Assembly (NCBI RefSeq): GCF_015352425.1
Contig: NZ_JADKNH010000010.1
Span: forward strand, 62,001-126,000
DNA from: Fusibacter ferrireducens
Lineage (GTDB): Bacteria; Bacillota; Clostridia; Peptostreptococcales; Acidaminobacteraceae
Length of the DNA stretch: 64,000 nucleotides
Direction: 5' to 3'
In this document: piece after piece, positions 17,506 through 27,029 of the stretch
How the letters are laid out: each line of letters begins with the position of its first letter
Numbering within the stretch: the stretch's first letter is position 1
Translations under genes and position numbers: made by a program
The notes under the pieces: generated by a model
The model's database searches: none
What the model saw: the letters and a program-made list of their open reading frames with translations, nothing else
What the model was told of the DNA's origin: nothing

Positions 17506-19035
17506 TTAGTTTGGTCCACTGCCTAAAATTTGATTGACCATGCCGTCTACAAATTCTGATGCCAATAAGAGTTGCTCATCATATTCAATCTCAATTTCAA
17601 GTTCTAGAAGAATCGGAAAAATAGATTGAATGACTTCTTGATTTCTGAATAATACTTTTTGGGGTTTCTTGCCTTGAGTCATTAGAAGTTCATAAAAGTA
17701 AGTTTGAAATTCCATTTCAGATGCCATTGGCTCTGAGATATAGTGTCCAACAACTTGCTCACTTTCACGGTCAACAATGACCAAAACAGAAGGAAAATGT
17801 GCTAAGTACGCACTGTCTTCTTCAAAAATCGGACTTGGTAAATAAAATTGTTCAACTTCCCAATGCGCTTTACTCAATTTGGCCTTTTTCTTGAGTTTTC
17901 TCAGAGAAAGCTCATCATAATAACTTGCAATATCTATTGAATGGTTTAAAATAGCTTCAATCTGCTTGAATTCGTAATTCACTTTGCCCTTTTCTGAAAT
18001 TGTCATCGCGAAGATTTGATCTTTATCAAACCAATCTCTGAGTTGCTTATTTTTCTTTAAATACCTAAAGGTAGAAAGCGCTGCATTTAGGAGTTCTGTA
18101 AGGTCAATGAGTTCAATGACTTCAAGAGGGCAAGCCAACATACCTGGATCTTGAACTCTTAAGTAAGGCAGTTCTTTTGACGATTTAAAAGAAACCCCTG
18201 ACCTTGTGATAAACGCCCGATCTATTTCATCTAATTGGTCATCCTGATCAAAATGAAGCGCAATGTAAGATTGGCTTGCTGCAATCTGATGAATATCTTC
18301 ATTGGATTCACCCAACATCTTAAAAGCGTTTTGAAGTCCACGGGCACCTTGATAAAATATAATGCCTCGACTCATATTGCCACTGCCAATAACACTTGCA
18401 TAATAAATCTCATCCGTGATTGGCAATGAAAGTTCAATGATATCGGTCTCTGCGAGATATAACCATGGTTTCTCCTTATAAACAACAGCAGCTTTTGTGT
18501 AAAATTCATTCAAAAGTGCATCGCATTCATCTTCATCCAACATCCCAGCGTTGAAAAAATAATCATGATCATCTACGATTCCCAAGGGATCGTCAAGGTC
18601 TCCAAGCCTATCAGAATTAAAATAATCTATAAAGTCATCGGCGTAGTTTATATTTTCAACAATCTTGATCCATTTAGATTTGTTATTCTTAATCTCCGAA
18701 ACAAATTGATCATAAGCCGTTTTATCCACCACCTGTGAATCCAGTAAAAATTTATAAAACTTCTTAAGAGAGGTCATGGAATCGTTATAAGCTGTTTTCG
18801 AAACCCAAATAAATTTCTCTACAAACCACTCCGAAAAAAATTCATCGATCTTTGACATCCCTTGAGATGTAGGCGTCGGTTTCTCATAATTCAAAAACTC
18901 ATTAATGTAAAATGCTGCATTGCCAACATGTTTCTCTACTGTTTTTTCAGATAATTGACTCGCTATTAACGCTTTTTCAAATTCAATCAGATACTTTTCA
19001 TTCTCTTTCAGTATCCCGTTCAATTTTTTAACCAT
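17506..19035 (-). CDS. DUF6930-like protein with recombinase core-binding-like N-terminus
   Basis: 509 residues. Residues about 8-110 resemble the SAM-like core-binding domain of tyrosine recombinases (LIEFEKALIASQLSEKTVEKH, SLKKFYKFL), but no catalytic Arg-His-Tyr domain follows. The remainder is acidic; its C-terminal part looks like DUF6930/DUF7309-type domains. It is third in line after the SNF2 helicase and SWIM genes (136-base gap). The function is unknown; a DNA-associated role with the helicase is an inference. The stop lies in a duplicated GGTTTAGTTT stretch. Confidence 0.65.
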   Translation of the reverse strand: MVKKLNGILKENEKYLIEFEKALIASQLSEKTVEKHVGNAAFYINEFLNYEKPTPTSQGMSKIDEFFSEWFVEKFIWVSKTAYNDSMTSLKKFYKFLLDSQVVDKTAYDQFVSEIKNNKSKWIKIVENINYADDFIDYFNSDRLGDLDDPLGIVDDHDYFFNAGMLDEDECDALLNEFYTKAAVVYKEKPWLYLAETDIIELSLPITDEIYYASVIGSGNMSRGIIFYQGARGLQNAFKMLGESNEDIHQIAASQSYIALHFDQDDQLDEIDRAFITRSGVSFKSSKELPYLRVQDPGMLACPLEVIELIDLTELLNAALSTFRYLKKNKQLRDWFDKDQIFAMTISEKGKVNYEFKQIEAILNHSIDIASYYDELSLRKLKKKAKLSKAHWEVEQFYLPSPIFEEDSAYLAHFPSVLVIVDRESEQVVGHYISEPMASEMEFQTYFYELLMTQGKKPQKVLFRNQEVIQSIFPILLELEIEIEYDEQLLLASEFVDGMVNQILGSGPN

Positions 19036-19171
19036 GATATGCCCTCTCCTGTCTTTTTATTCTTGAATCTATTCATATTCATTTCTATTTCTGTTTCTGT
19101 TTCTAATTCTGTTATTAGTTTTATCGCTTTAAATCATTGTTCTATGGACACGACATTGCTTATATGATCTA

Positions 19172-19888
19172 CTAAAGCCCAAACAAATCGGATACATCCT
19201 CGTCTGCAATTTCGCGTTCACTTTTCTTGCCTGCATTTTTAAGCATATTTTCAAGTTTACTCTCCACAGACTTTCTGATAAGGGCTTGGCCATCTAAGTC
19301 TCTCAGCTCAAAAAACAGCATGGGGTCCTGATCCAATTTTGCGCCGATGCCATATAAAACAGCTGCCACATGCTTGCACATGTAAGCCCAGTCAGGGCAA
19401 CTACAGTCAAAGTGAATTTCGTCTGTCGATGGAAATAAACCATATTTTTTTTCAGTAAACAATACTGCCAACGCTTTTGGAAATTGCCCCTCCAAAAGTT
19501 GTTCTAGCGAATCTATTCTGTGATTGCAAAGCTCTATCACTTGTGCCCAGTTTTGGCTACTCAATGCATTTATAGTGATCTTGACTTCGTAGGGTTTGGA
19601 AGTACTGCCTTGAACCTTTGCATTTACAATCCCTTTGGAGATCTTTAAGTCCAAAACACTCCCATTGCGCAAATAACTTTTGCCCCTTGCGATTCGATTG
19701 CTATAATCTGCATAGCTTTCAAGATTCAAATTCCATGATTTGCCCCACCAATTCTTTGCGATGGTTTTTCCCTCAATGAGGATAGGTTCAATATCAGGAT
19801 TTTTCTTTTTAAGTTTTTCAAGTGCATGACTTGCATTGGCTTTCTTTTCTGCCACAGATACATATTTCGGAAATCCACGATAGCCCAT
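19172..19888 (-). CDS. SWIM zinc-finger protein, YwqB-like
   Basis: 238 residues. The SWIM motif is CSCPDWAYMCKHVAAVLY (about 159-176), with the C-x-C-x(n)-C-x-H zinc ligands. The N-terminus TIAKNWWGKSWN is shared by SWIM proteins encoded beside SNF2 helicases. Its start overlaps the helicase stop by one base (TAATG), showing translational coupling. It probably acts with the helicase on DNA. Confidence 0.87.
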   Translation of the reverse strand: MGYRGFPKYVSVAEKKANASHALEKLKKKNPDIEPILIEGKTIAKNWWGKSWNLNLESYADYSNRIARGKSYLRNGSVLDLKISKGIVNAKVQGSTSKPYEVKITINALSSQNWAQVIELCNHRIDSLEQLLEGQFPKALAVLFTEKKYGLFPSTDEIHFDCSCPDWAYMCKHVAAVLYGIGAKLDQDPMLFFELRDLDGQALIRKSVESKLENMLKNAGKKSEREIADEDVSDLFGL

Positions 19889-22539
19889 TATAAATCACCA
19901 CCCAGCGCAAACAGCTGCATCAGTTCTTCATTATTATACTCTGTAAGCCACTGTTCGCCTGTTGAACTTAAAATATCTCCAGATAATTTTTGTTTTTCTT
20001 CAATAATGGCATCAATCTTTTCTTCAATGGTGCCCTTGGTGACAAATTTATGAACCATGACGTTTTTAGTCTGTCCAATACGAAAAGTTCTGTCTGTTGC
20101 TTGGTTTTCAACGGCTGGATTCCACCACCTGTCAAAGTGAATCACATGATTTGCCGCTGTCAAATTGAGTCCAACCCCACCTGCTTTCAGTGAAAGGACC
20201 ATGTAAGGGACATAATGCTCACCATTGAACTGTTCCACTATCTCATTTCTTTTTTTCACAGGCGTTCCCCCGTGAAGTACAAAACCTTCTTTTAAAAAGA
20301 TTTCGCTCAAGAATTCAGAAATAGGCGCCGTCATTTCTCTAAATTGTGTGAAAATGAGAACGCGCTCTCTCTTCTCATGTATGGTTTCACATATAGCTCT
20401 CAATTGCTCAAATTTACCACTATGTGCCTCTTTATATGCCTCTAGACCAAGATACTGATCGGGATGATTACAGATTTGTTTGAACTTCATAATACTGGAC
20501 AGAACAAGGCCTTTGCGTTCAATCCCTTCGGTCACGTCCAATTTCTTTGAAATTTGTTCTAGTAACTGCTTGTAAAGTGCAATCTGCTTTTTAGATAAGG
20601 TCGTATAAGCATTCATTTCCAGTTTATCCGGTAAATCAGCGATGATGCTCTTATCTGTTTTTAACCGCCTGAGTATAAAGGGCTGAATCATCTTTCGAAG
20701 CTTGGCATATCCGGTCATGTCCTCCGCAAGGCCTTTCGTAAAGTTTGTGAATTCTTTTGGCGTTCCGAGCAGCCCTTGATTTAAGAAATCAAATAGAGAC
20801 CAAAGATCCCCTAATTTATTTTCAATAGGCGTTCCCGTCATGGCAATTTTCATTTTTGCGGGAATCGCTTTAATCGCTTTGGTCTGTTTGGTTCCAGGAT
20901 TCTTTATGGCCTGAGCTTCGTCCAAGATCAAATAAGTCCATTGCTTATCTTTAAGTGCTTCAAGCCGAACTGCCATCCCATAAGTGGTGATGTGTAAGAA
21001 CTTGTCTTCTCTTATTTGAAGGTTTTCCGAGTTTTTCAAATCACTTTTATGAAGGATCTGATACGGCATATCTGGTGCAAATTTTTCGATTTCTTTTTTC
21101 CAGTTGCCTATTAAAGAAGCTGGTAACACAAGAAGTGCTGATCCAGCGTTGTGAACTCTTTGATGTTCTAAAAAGGCGATCATCTGAACGGTTTTGCCAA
21201 GCCCCATATCATCTGCTAAACAAGCTCCAAATCCGAGCCTTGACATCTGGTTAAGCCAGTGATAGCCCGTTTCCTGATAGGCTCTTAAATTTGCATGGAA
21301 TGAAGGTTCTGTATCGACTTTTTCAATCTTATCTGGGTTTTTTAGATTTTCTTTCACGGTTCTAAGCCATTGGCCATTCGAAATGGTAATTTCTAAATCA
21401 TCTTCTTGAATCTCTAAGAGCTCATGCACATTGAGTTCCATCCTCATGGCATCACTGAGAGACAAAAGCTTATCCGTTTTAAGCCTCTTTACTTTGTTAA
21501 AAGCATCGAGTACCGCTTCCAGCTTATTTTTGTTGATTTCAACCCATTTGCCTTTATATTGGACGAGGCCTTCACCCATCTCTAAAAAGGCACTTAATTC
21601 TTGCGGTGTTATCTGCTCATCACCAATAAGCAGTGAAGGTTCAAAATCCATAATGGCATCAAGTCCAACCTTTGAAGGTTCTTTTGCCCCCACTGCAACT
21701 GATACACTGACAGAATTGTATTTCTTCTTCCACCAGTCCGGCACTCTGCACATAATGCCCGCTTCTTCATAGATTTCAATCTCTTTTAAAAAGGTATAAG
21801 CTTCATCTCCAGTGATCTTTAAAGGTGAAAACAATTCGCCACTTTCGAGTAAGTCCGAGATAAAGGCACTCTTTTCAGCCGCCTTAATCACGGTTGAAAT
21901 AAGTGAAAACAACTTTTTTTCGTCCCCATCAAATTCTTTTAATGCATTTTTAAGGGGCGTATGGACTGCACGCTTACTTTTAACGGGTTTTGTCGAATAC
22001 GTTGCCATAAAAGCAAATGGATACTCACCGTCTTTGTTTTCAACCAAATGAAAAAAGACTCTCCCCACAATGTTGATATGCGCATTGTGTTCAGCAAAAT
22101 ACCGAGCAACAGTGCCCTCATACACTTTTATTTCCGTTTTAAAAACATCAAGCAAGGATGCCCATAAACCTTGAATCCATTGATCATCCACGTATTCCAT
22201 ACCGATTACAAAGGGAATTTCCTCTTTTAACTTCTGTAGCTCATCTGCCCCGAGTTCAACTTGAACCGTCTCTCTATTAAACTCAATTGCCGATTGTTGG
22301 CTGAGTTTTTTGATCAAAAGTGTTGCGATATGGTAAAGATACTCGATTGAAGGTGAAAACCAACTCTCTTTTTCTAGAAATCCCAAATGAAATAGAGCAC
22401 CATACTTATCCGCGTCAAATGCCTCAGTCCATTTTTTGATGTTTTCATCTGATTGATTTTCAATTTCATCCATTACAAAAGCTTCTGATAAAAAGTACGC
22501 ATTTAGTAAATGTATTTTTGATGCTTTTAGACGTGTCAT
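19888..22539 (-). CDS. SNF2-family helicase, YwqA-like
   Basis: 883 residues. A long N-terminal region (1-420) is of the kind found in bacterial SNF2/RapA-type proteins. The SNF2 ATPase core has Walker A DDMGLGKT (about 445), the box DEAQ (about 537), TGTPIENKLGDLWSLFDF, and the C-terminal helicase domain with VLSLKAGGVGLNLTAANHV and the motif VI TDRTFRIGQ. It uses ATP to move on double-stranded DNA. The coupled SWIM gene makes the arrangement equivalent to ywqA-ywqB of Bacillus. The ribosome site AGGAG lies nine bases before the ATG. Confidence 0.9.
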   Translation of the reverse strand: MTRLKASKIHLLNAYFLSEAFVMDEIENQSDENIKKWTEAFDADKYGALFHLGFLEKESWFSPSIEYLYHIATLLIKKLSQQSAIEFNRETVQVELGADELQKLKEEIPFVIGMEYVDDQWIQGLWASLLDVFKTEIKVYEGTVARYFAEHNAHINIVGRVFFHLVENKDGEYPFAFMATYSTKPVKSKRAVHTPLKNALKEFDGDEKKLFSLISTVIKAAEKSAFISDLLESGELFSPLKITGDEAYTFLKEIEIYEEAGIMCRVPDWWKKKYNSVSVSVAVGAKEPSKVGLDAIMDFEPSLLIGDEQITPQELSAFLEMGEGLVQYKGKWVEINKNKLEAVLDAFNKVKRLKTDKLLSLSDAMRMELNVHELLEIQEDDLEITISNGQWLRTVKENLKNPDKIEKVDTEPSFHANLRAYQETGYHWLNQMSRLGFGACLADDMGLGKTVQMIAFLEHQRVHNAGSALLVLPASLIGNWKKEIEKFAPDMPYQILHKSDLKNSENLQIREDKFLHITTYGMAVRLEALKDKQWTYLILDEAQAIKNPGTKQTKAIKAIPAKMKIAMTGTPIENKLGDLWSLFDFLNQGLLGTPKEFTNFTKGLAEDMTGYAKLRKMIQPFILRRLKTDKSIIADLPDKLEMNAYTTLSKKQIALYKQLLEQISKKLDVTEGIERKGLVLSSIMKFKQICNHPDQYLGLEAYKEAHSGKFEQLRAICETIHEKRERVLIFTQFREMTAPISEFLSEIFLKEGFVLHGGTPVKKRNEIVEQFNGEHYVPYMVLSLKAGGVGLNLTAANHVIHFDRWWNPAVENQATDRTFRIGQTKNVMVHKFVTKGTIEEKIDAIIEEKQKLSGDILSSTGEQWLTEYNNEELMQLFALGGDL

Positions 22540-22674
22540 TTATATTTGGCTCCTATTTTTTTAATCTTACTCTTTAAGTTGTACAAAGTAATTATCATAT
22601 TTAGATGCGTTTCTTGTCATTTATGTTCCTATTTATGTTCCTATTTTCTTCACCATTATAGCATCCTTTTATAA

Positions 22675-22767
22675 TGAGTAGTATGGGAAATACGCTATAT
22701 CGCGTACTTGTTTTAATTGCATCATATGGTAGCTGGTGGCTCATTTTTTTGATTTTCAACACTTTAA
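22675..22767. repeat. Diverged second copy of the 117-bp palindromic element
   Basis: Shares ACGCTATATCGCGTACTTG with ATGCTGTATCGCGTACTTG of the copy at 6359-6475, plus the CATCATA-GGTAG segment and the right end TTTTCAACACTTTAA. The left terminal repeat is degraded. It begins 136 bases before the helicase start and ends five bases from the LysR stop. Confidence 0.65.
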
Positions 22768-22771
22768 CTGG

Positions 22772-23635
22772 CTATTCACATTCCAATAGCCACTGTTTTA
22801 CAGCTTCTGATGTCAATCTTCGCTTATTGATCAAAATGTAACTCTCTATGCATGGTGGACTGCTCTCAAGTAATTTCACTTCAATAAGTGACCCTGCCTC
22901 TAAGTTTTTTGTGACCATTGATTTCAACATAAAGCCATAGCCAATACCCGCTTCCAAATAAGCGATGGTGTTGCCACTGACGTTAATATCCATTGCATAA
23001 AGATAGTTTTTAGGAAAAATGGTGTAAAACCACTCTTTAAATGACTCTGTATAAATCGCCGATTTCCATAGTTGAAGAGATTTTAAGGTTTCATTTGAAA
23101 CGCCTTCAGAGTTACATTTGTTTTGGGCACCCGTCACCAAGATGATTTCATCATTATGAAAAGGCTCACAAGTGAACTGTGATGATTTAACATCCCAATA
23201 AGTAAAGGCAATATCCAGTTGATTTTCATGAAGTCCCTGTATCAATTCTTCACTGTGTCCAATCATGACCTTGACGGAAATTTTAGGATTGTTTTGGATA
23301 AACTTTAAAATCAAATGCGCCACATGGCACTCATAGATAGAATGTACCACACCAATTGTCAGCGTATCTTGGTAAATTTCCAACTGTTTTAATTGAGATA
23401 ATGCGGTATCTTGTAAGGATAACAGTTCTTTTGCATAAGGCAAAAATGCCTCACCTTTTTGAGTGAGCTCTACTGTTTTATTCGTCCGCGTGAAAAGTGT
23501 CTCGCCTAGATTGTATTCAAGTTGCTTAATTCGACTGGTCACTGTGGATTGAACGACATGAAGCTGCTCTGCTGTTTTTGTGAAATTCTTAAATTGTGCC
23601 AGATAAATGAAAGTGATTAATAAATTATAGTCCAT
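22772..23635 (-). CDS. LysR-family transcriptional regulator
   Basis: 287 residues. N-terminal winged helix (FTKTAEQLHVVQSTVTSRIK) and a C-terminal substrate-binding domain. It is divergent from the threonine-synthase-like gene and may control it, although the 470-base space between them is filled with repeats rather than a clean operator. The repeat array ends about 29 bases before its start codon, inside its probable leader. Confidence 0.87.
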   Translation of the reverse strand: MDYNLLITFIYLAQFKNFTKTAEQLHVVQSTVTSRIKQLEYNLGETLFTRTNKTVELTQKGEAFLPYAKELLSLQDTALSQLKQLEIYQDTLTIGVVHSIYECHVAHLILKFIQNNPKISVKVMIGHSEELIQGLHENQLDIAFTYWDVKSSQFTCEPFHNDEIILVTGAQNKCNSEGVSNETLKSLQLWKSAIYTESFKEWFYTIFPKNYLYAMDINVSGNTIAYLEAGIGYGFMLKSMVTKNLEAGSLIEVKLLESSPPCIESYILINKRRLTSEAVKQWLLECE

Positions 23636-23663
23636 ATGCTCGTACTCCTTACTATCAAAGTGT

Positions 23664-23887
23664 ATACTCAGTCCGCTTCGCTACCTTCGTAACCCAAAAC
23701 TGCATAACGGCAACCTGTTAAGGTTACATACTCAGTCCGCTTCGCTACCTTCGTAACCCAAAACTGCATATCAGCAACCTGTTAAGGTTACATACTCAGT
23801 CCGCTTCGCTACCTTCGTAACCCAAAACTGCATATCAGCAACCTGTTAAGGTTACATACTCAGTCCGCTTCGCTACCTTCGTAACCC
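23664..23887. repeat. 64-bp tandem repeat array, 3.5 copies
   Basis: Units begin ATACTCAGTCCGCTTCG and recur exactly every 64 bases (GTCCGCTTCG at 23671, 23735, 23799 and 23863). Each holds a small hairpin, GCAACCT-GTTA-AGGTTAC. Copies are nearly identical (AACGG versus ATCAG in one place), so duplication is recent. There are no variable spacers, so this is not a CRISPR array. With the hairpins that follow, it fills the LysR/threonine-synthase interval (23636-24107). Confidence 0.85.
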
Positions 23888-23990
23888 TTGCGCAATCCGT
23901 TAGGATTGCATTCAGTGGGCGTTTGGACGCCCACTGAATTAGGAAGATGCCCCCCATTTTGAGAAATGGGGAGCATCTTCCTCAAGGGTT
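23883..23990. repeat. Three strong hairpins enclosed by an outer inverted repeat
   Basis: AACCCTTG (23883-23890) and CAAGGGTT (23983-23990) enclose three hairpins: GCAATCC-GTTA-GGATTGC (23892-23909), TTCAGTGGGCG/CGCCCACTGAA (23911-23938, 11 perfect pairs) and AGGAAGATGC/GCATCTTCCT with CCCCATTT/AAATGGGG (23941-23982). The first hairpin has the same loop as those in the adjacent 64-bp units but a different stem sequence. Confidence 0.75.
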
Positions 23991-24107
23991 ATAATCATTA
24001 TTTTCGATCGTTGTTATGTGTATTATTCGTTAGACAACTGAAATATCCTCTTTTATAATGAAAAATATAAATAACAGTGACAAATTCATAAATGGAGGTT
24101 TTTAAAT

Positions 24108-25277
24108 ATGTACACTATAAATCCAAATATTGAATCTCTTTATTGTATCAAATGTGGCAAGACATATCCCTTGGCTGATTATTATTTAGGCTGTCCACAA
24201 TGTTTCCATAAAGGTGAAAATGCGGCTTTATCTTTTAACTATAATTCGCTTGAACACAATCCCTCAACATCTAAAGGTATCCAAAAATACAGTGAAACAT
24301 TACCTTATACAAGTTTGCCAACACTTGGGGAAGGCAATACGCCTGTTGTAAAACATGAAGCTTTAGCTACTCAATTAGGCCTAAAAGCGGTTTACTTAAA
24401 AAATGAATTTCAAAATCCTACAGGTTCACACAAGGATCGAATGAGTCCTTTAGTCATCGCTCGAGCTCTAGAACTGGGCAAAAAAGGGGTTGTGGTTGCT
24501 TCAAGTGGTAATGCTGGCTTCTCAATAGCGGCGTATGCTGCAAACTCTGGTCTTCAATGTACAGTCATATCACCTCGAACAATCAGCAATATTTATCGTA
24601 CTGCTATTGAATCTACTGGTGCCAACCTCGTCATACTTGATGCTGAACAAGACACAACGCAGGGGAGATGGGCCTACATGCAAAATTTAGTTGAAACACA
24701 AGATTTATATCCCGCTACGAATTATATATTGCCGCCTGTTGGCAGTAATTGTTTCGGCGTGCAAGGGTATAAAACCATTGCCTATGAAATTTTTGAAGAC
24801 TTTGGCGATTCTATTCCAGAGTTTATATTCGTACCCGTATCCAGAGGCGATCTCCTCTGGGGTATTTTTGAAGGTTTCAAAGAAATACACCAATTAGGCT
24901 ATATCAAAGTATTGCCAAAATTGATTTGCGTAGAACCCTTCGAACGTGTTACTCAGGTGCTTAAGGGTGCAGATTATAGGAGTCGATTTCAGGGTAACTA
25001 TGCTTTAACTGGTTCTATTGGTGGCAATACGGTCACTTATCAAGCCTTAAAGGCTGTCCAAGAATCAGGTGGTGATGCAATTGCCACTTCGCAAGATGAT
25101 GTTATTGCAAGTGTCAAAGCGTTTTCAGAAGCGGGTGTATATCTTGAAACATCTTCAGCCGTTACGATCAATGCCTTGAAGCTTGCCATTTCAACCCATA
25201 AATTGGATAAAAATAGTCGAGTTCTCATGATCGCAACTTCAAATGGTTTTAAGAATGATCCAAGTATAATGAGATAA
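24108..25277 (+). CDS. Threonine synthase-like PLP-dependent enzyme
   Basis: 389 residues. An N-terminal zinc ribbon (C13, C16, C29, C32) precedes a fold-type II PLP domain. K109 in NPTGSHKDRM is the cofactor lysine; SSGNAGFSIAAYAA binds the phosphate. Threonine synthases of this zinc-ribbon type convert O-phosphohomoserine to threonine. No homoserine genes are nearby, and the next gene encodes a cysteine hydrolase, so a different beta- or gamma-replacement reaction is possible. A TATAAT at 24054-24059 and GGAGG precede the ATG. Confidence 0.8.
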   Translation: MYTINPNIESLYCIKCGKTYPLADYYLGCPQCFHKGENAALSFNYNSLEHNPSTSKGIQKYSETLPYTSLPTLGEGNTPVVKHEALATQLGLKAVYLKNEFQNPTGSHKDRMSPLVIARALELGKKGVVVASSGNAGFSIAAYAANSGLQCTVISPRTISNIYRTAIESTGANLVILDAEQDTTQGRWAYMQNLVETQDLYPATNYILPPVGSNCFGVQGYKTIAYEIFEDFGDSIPEFIFVPVSRGDLLWGIFEGFKEIHQLGYIKVLPKLICVEPFERVTQVLKGADYRSRFQGNYALTGSIGGNTVTYQALKAVQESGGDAIATSQDDVIASVKAFSEAGVYLETSSAVTINALKLAISTHKLDKNSRVLMIATSNGFKNDPSIMR

Positions 25278-25319
25278 ATTATGCAATGAAATAAATTACT
25301 ATAAGAGAGGATAATGATT

Positions 25320-25865
25320 ATGAAAAATATTGCGCTACTCATCGTGGATGTTCAAACGGCTTTAATTGATGAACATCCCTACAACCAAGATCAGTTCATA
25401 AAAAACATCAATGATTTGATTTCTGAGGCGAGAAAAAACAATAAAGAAGTCATCTTTGTAAGACATGATGATGGTGAAGGTTCTGAGCTTGCACTTGGAG
25501 CCCCTGGATGGGAAATCTATAAGGACCTCCATGTATTACCTGCTGATAAGATCTTTGAAAAACAATACAACAGTGCTTTTCACAAGACTGATCTCGATGC
25601 CTATTTAAAATCTAAGGACATCGATACACTTGTCATAATGGGGCTTCAAACAGAATACTGTATAGATGCCACTTTGAAACAAGCCTTTTCTTTGGATTAC
25701 GAGGTTTTAATTCCAAAGGATACAAATACGACTTTTGATAACGACTATTTATCTGGAGAAAAACTTTATGAATTTTATAATAAAAACATTTGGGCTGGAC
25801 GCTTTGGGGAAGTTTTAGAAGTTGAAGTGGTTAAGGAGAAGTTGACAAAAGTACGACAAATATAA
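25320..25865 (+). CDS. Cysteine hydrolase, isochorismatase family
   Basis: 181 residues. The catalytic triad is visible: D10 in LIVDVQ, K81 in FEKQYNSAF and C114 in LQTEYCIDAT. The family hydrolyses amides or esters such as nicotinamide, carbamoyl sarcosine or ureido compounds; the substrate is not clear. I start at ATG 25320, nine bases after AGAGAGG; ATG 25314 is only three bases away. It lies 42 bases after the PLP enzyme and is probably in the same transcript. Confidence 0.85.
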   Translation: MKNIALLIVDVQTALIDEHPYNQDQFIKNINDLISEARKNNKEVIFVRHDDGEGSELALGAPGWEIYKDLHVLPADKIFEKQYNSAFHKTDLDAYLKSKDIDTLVIMGLQTEYCIDATLKQAFSLDYEVLIPKDTNTTFDNDYLSGEKLYEFYNKNIWAGRFGEVLEVEVVKEKLTKVRQI

Positions 25866-25948
25866 TATGTTGCTATATCATGCCCTATTGAATTATGAAA
25901 ACACAAAATGAGCATTCTCAGTTTATATGAAAATGCTCGTTTACTGTT

Positions 25949-26818
25949 TTACGAATTGTTTATACGGTCCTTCTTGCCCTTAACTTGCCCCGCAATTGCA
26001 ACACTTACTATCACAATCCCACCCACAATCTCTCGAATCGCCGGGATTTCTCCAAGTACTATAAAGGCCAACACGATCCCGTATACAGCCTCTAGCGACG
26101 AAATAATCCCTGCTAATTGTGCTGAAATCGTTTTCAAACTGCCGATGAATAAGGAATGTGCTAGAGCCGTGGTAAAAACACCTAAAAAAATCAGCAGACA
26201 CAAATCTATGACCGTGGGCATTGCGTGAATTGAGACTGCAAATGGCAGCAAGAAAAAAACTGCTGTAATCTGTTCATACATAGCGACAACTGTACTTTCA
26301 TAAACGGTTGAGAGATATCGATTAAACAGTGTCAAAACCGCATACGAAAAAGCTGAGAATAACCCGATCACAATACTCAGTGTCATTTGATTATTGAAGT
26401 TAAAATCCGGAAAAGTAATGCCTATGCCCACTAAGATGAGAAAAGCCATTATCACATTACTCATTTTGAGCTTTTCTTTAAAAACAATGGGCTCAAAAAA
26501 TGTTGCGAATAGTGGAAATGTTGCAAACGTAATCGTGCCGATGGCCACTGATGACATTTGAATCGACTTTAAAAAAGACCACCAATGTAGCGCCAGGACC
26601 ACACCTGCCAACAGCAAAATAATAAAATGCCGTCTGTCCTTAAGTCTAAGCTCTTGATGTCTCACCACACAAAATATAAGCAATGCCAAAGAGGAAAATA
26701 AAACTCTTCCAAATGTAATTGCAATTGCAGGCAACATGATGAATTTAGCAAATAACCCTGCCATACCAAATAGGAAAACAGAAAAATTTACGGATAACAG
26801 CGCTTTATTCCGGTTCAT
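25949..26818 (-). CDS. EamA/DMT-family transporter
   Basis: 289 residues with ten hydrophobic helices in two EamA repeats. Such proteins export or import metabolites across the membrane; substrate unknown. I start at ATG 26818, which follows GAAGGAAG by seven bases and gives MNRNKALLSVN; 30 more codons upstream carry a charged sequence and no ribosome site. Convergent with the cysteine hydrolase. Confidence 0.85.
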   Translation of the reverse strand: MNRNKALLSVNFSVFLFGMAGLFAKFIMLPAIAITFGRVLFSSLALLIFCVVRHQELRLKDRRHFIILLLAGVVLALHWWSFLKSIQMSSVAIGTITFATFPLFATFFEPIVFKEKLKMSNVIMAFLILVGIGITFPDFNFNNQMTLSIVIGLFSAFSYAVLTLFNRYLSTVYESTVVAMYEQITAVFFLLPFAVSIHAMPTVIDLCLLIFLGVFTTALAHSLFIGSLKTISAQLAGIISSLEAVYGIVLAFIVLGEIPAIREIVGGIVIVSVAIAGQVKGKKDRINNS

Positions 26819-26942
26819 ATATAGACTTCCTTCGCTAAGATCATTTCCGATCCTCAAGTTATAATTCTTTATAGTTCTTTGTATATCTTTTGTGGAATTC
26901 TTTTTCATTATATCATCTGACCACTCGCATTTTAACTGTCAA

Positions 26943-27006
26943 TTTAAAGCAACAGGCTAGCCTAGACTTTGAATTCTAAATTGAAGGCTAGCCTGCTGCT
27001 TATTTA
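26943..27006 (-). terminator. Terminator of the GNAT gene
   Basis: AAGCAACAGGCTAGCC (26947-26962) and GGCTAGCCTGCTGCTT (26986-27001) form a long stem. A 13-bp tandem duplication, TATTTAAACCTAT twice, follows at 27001-27026 between this stem and the GNAT stop. Confidence 0.7.
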
Positions 27007-27029
27007 AACCTATTATTTAAACCTATTAT

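Noticed and set aside
17506-19035. Active tyrosine recombinase or integrase
   Set aside because: Only the core-binding-like N-terminus is seen; there is no catalytic domain with Arg-His-Tyr.
21431-21772. Long plus-strand open frame inside the SNF2 helicase gene
   Set aside because: It lies opposite a well-conserved coding frame and shows no ribosome site or protein-like motif.
23664-23887. Regular repeat array that could suggest CRISPR
   Set aside because: Units repeat exactly every 64 bases with no variable spacers and no cas genes nearby.
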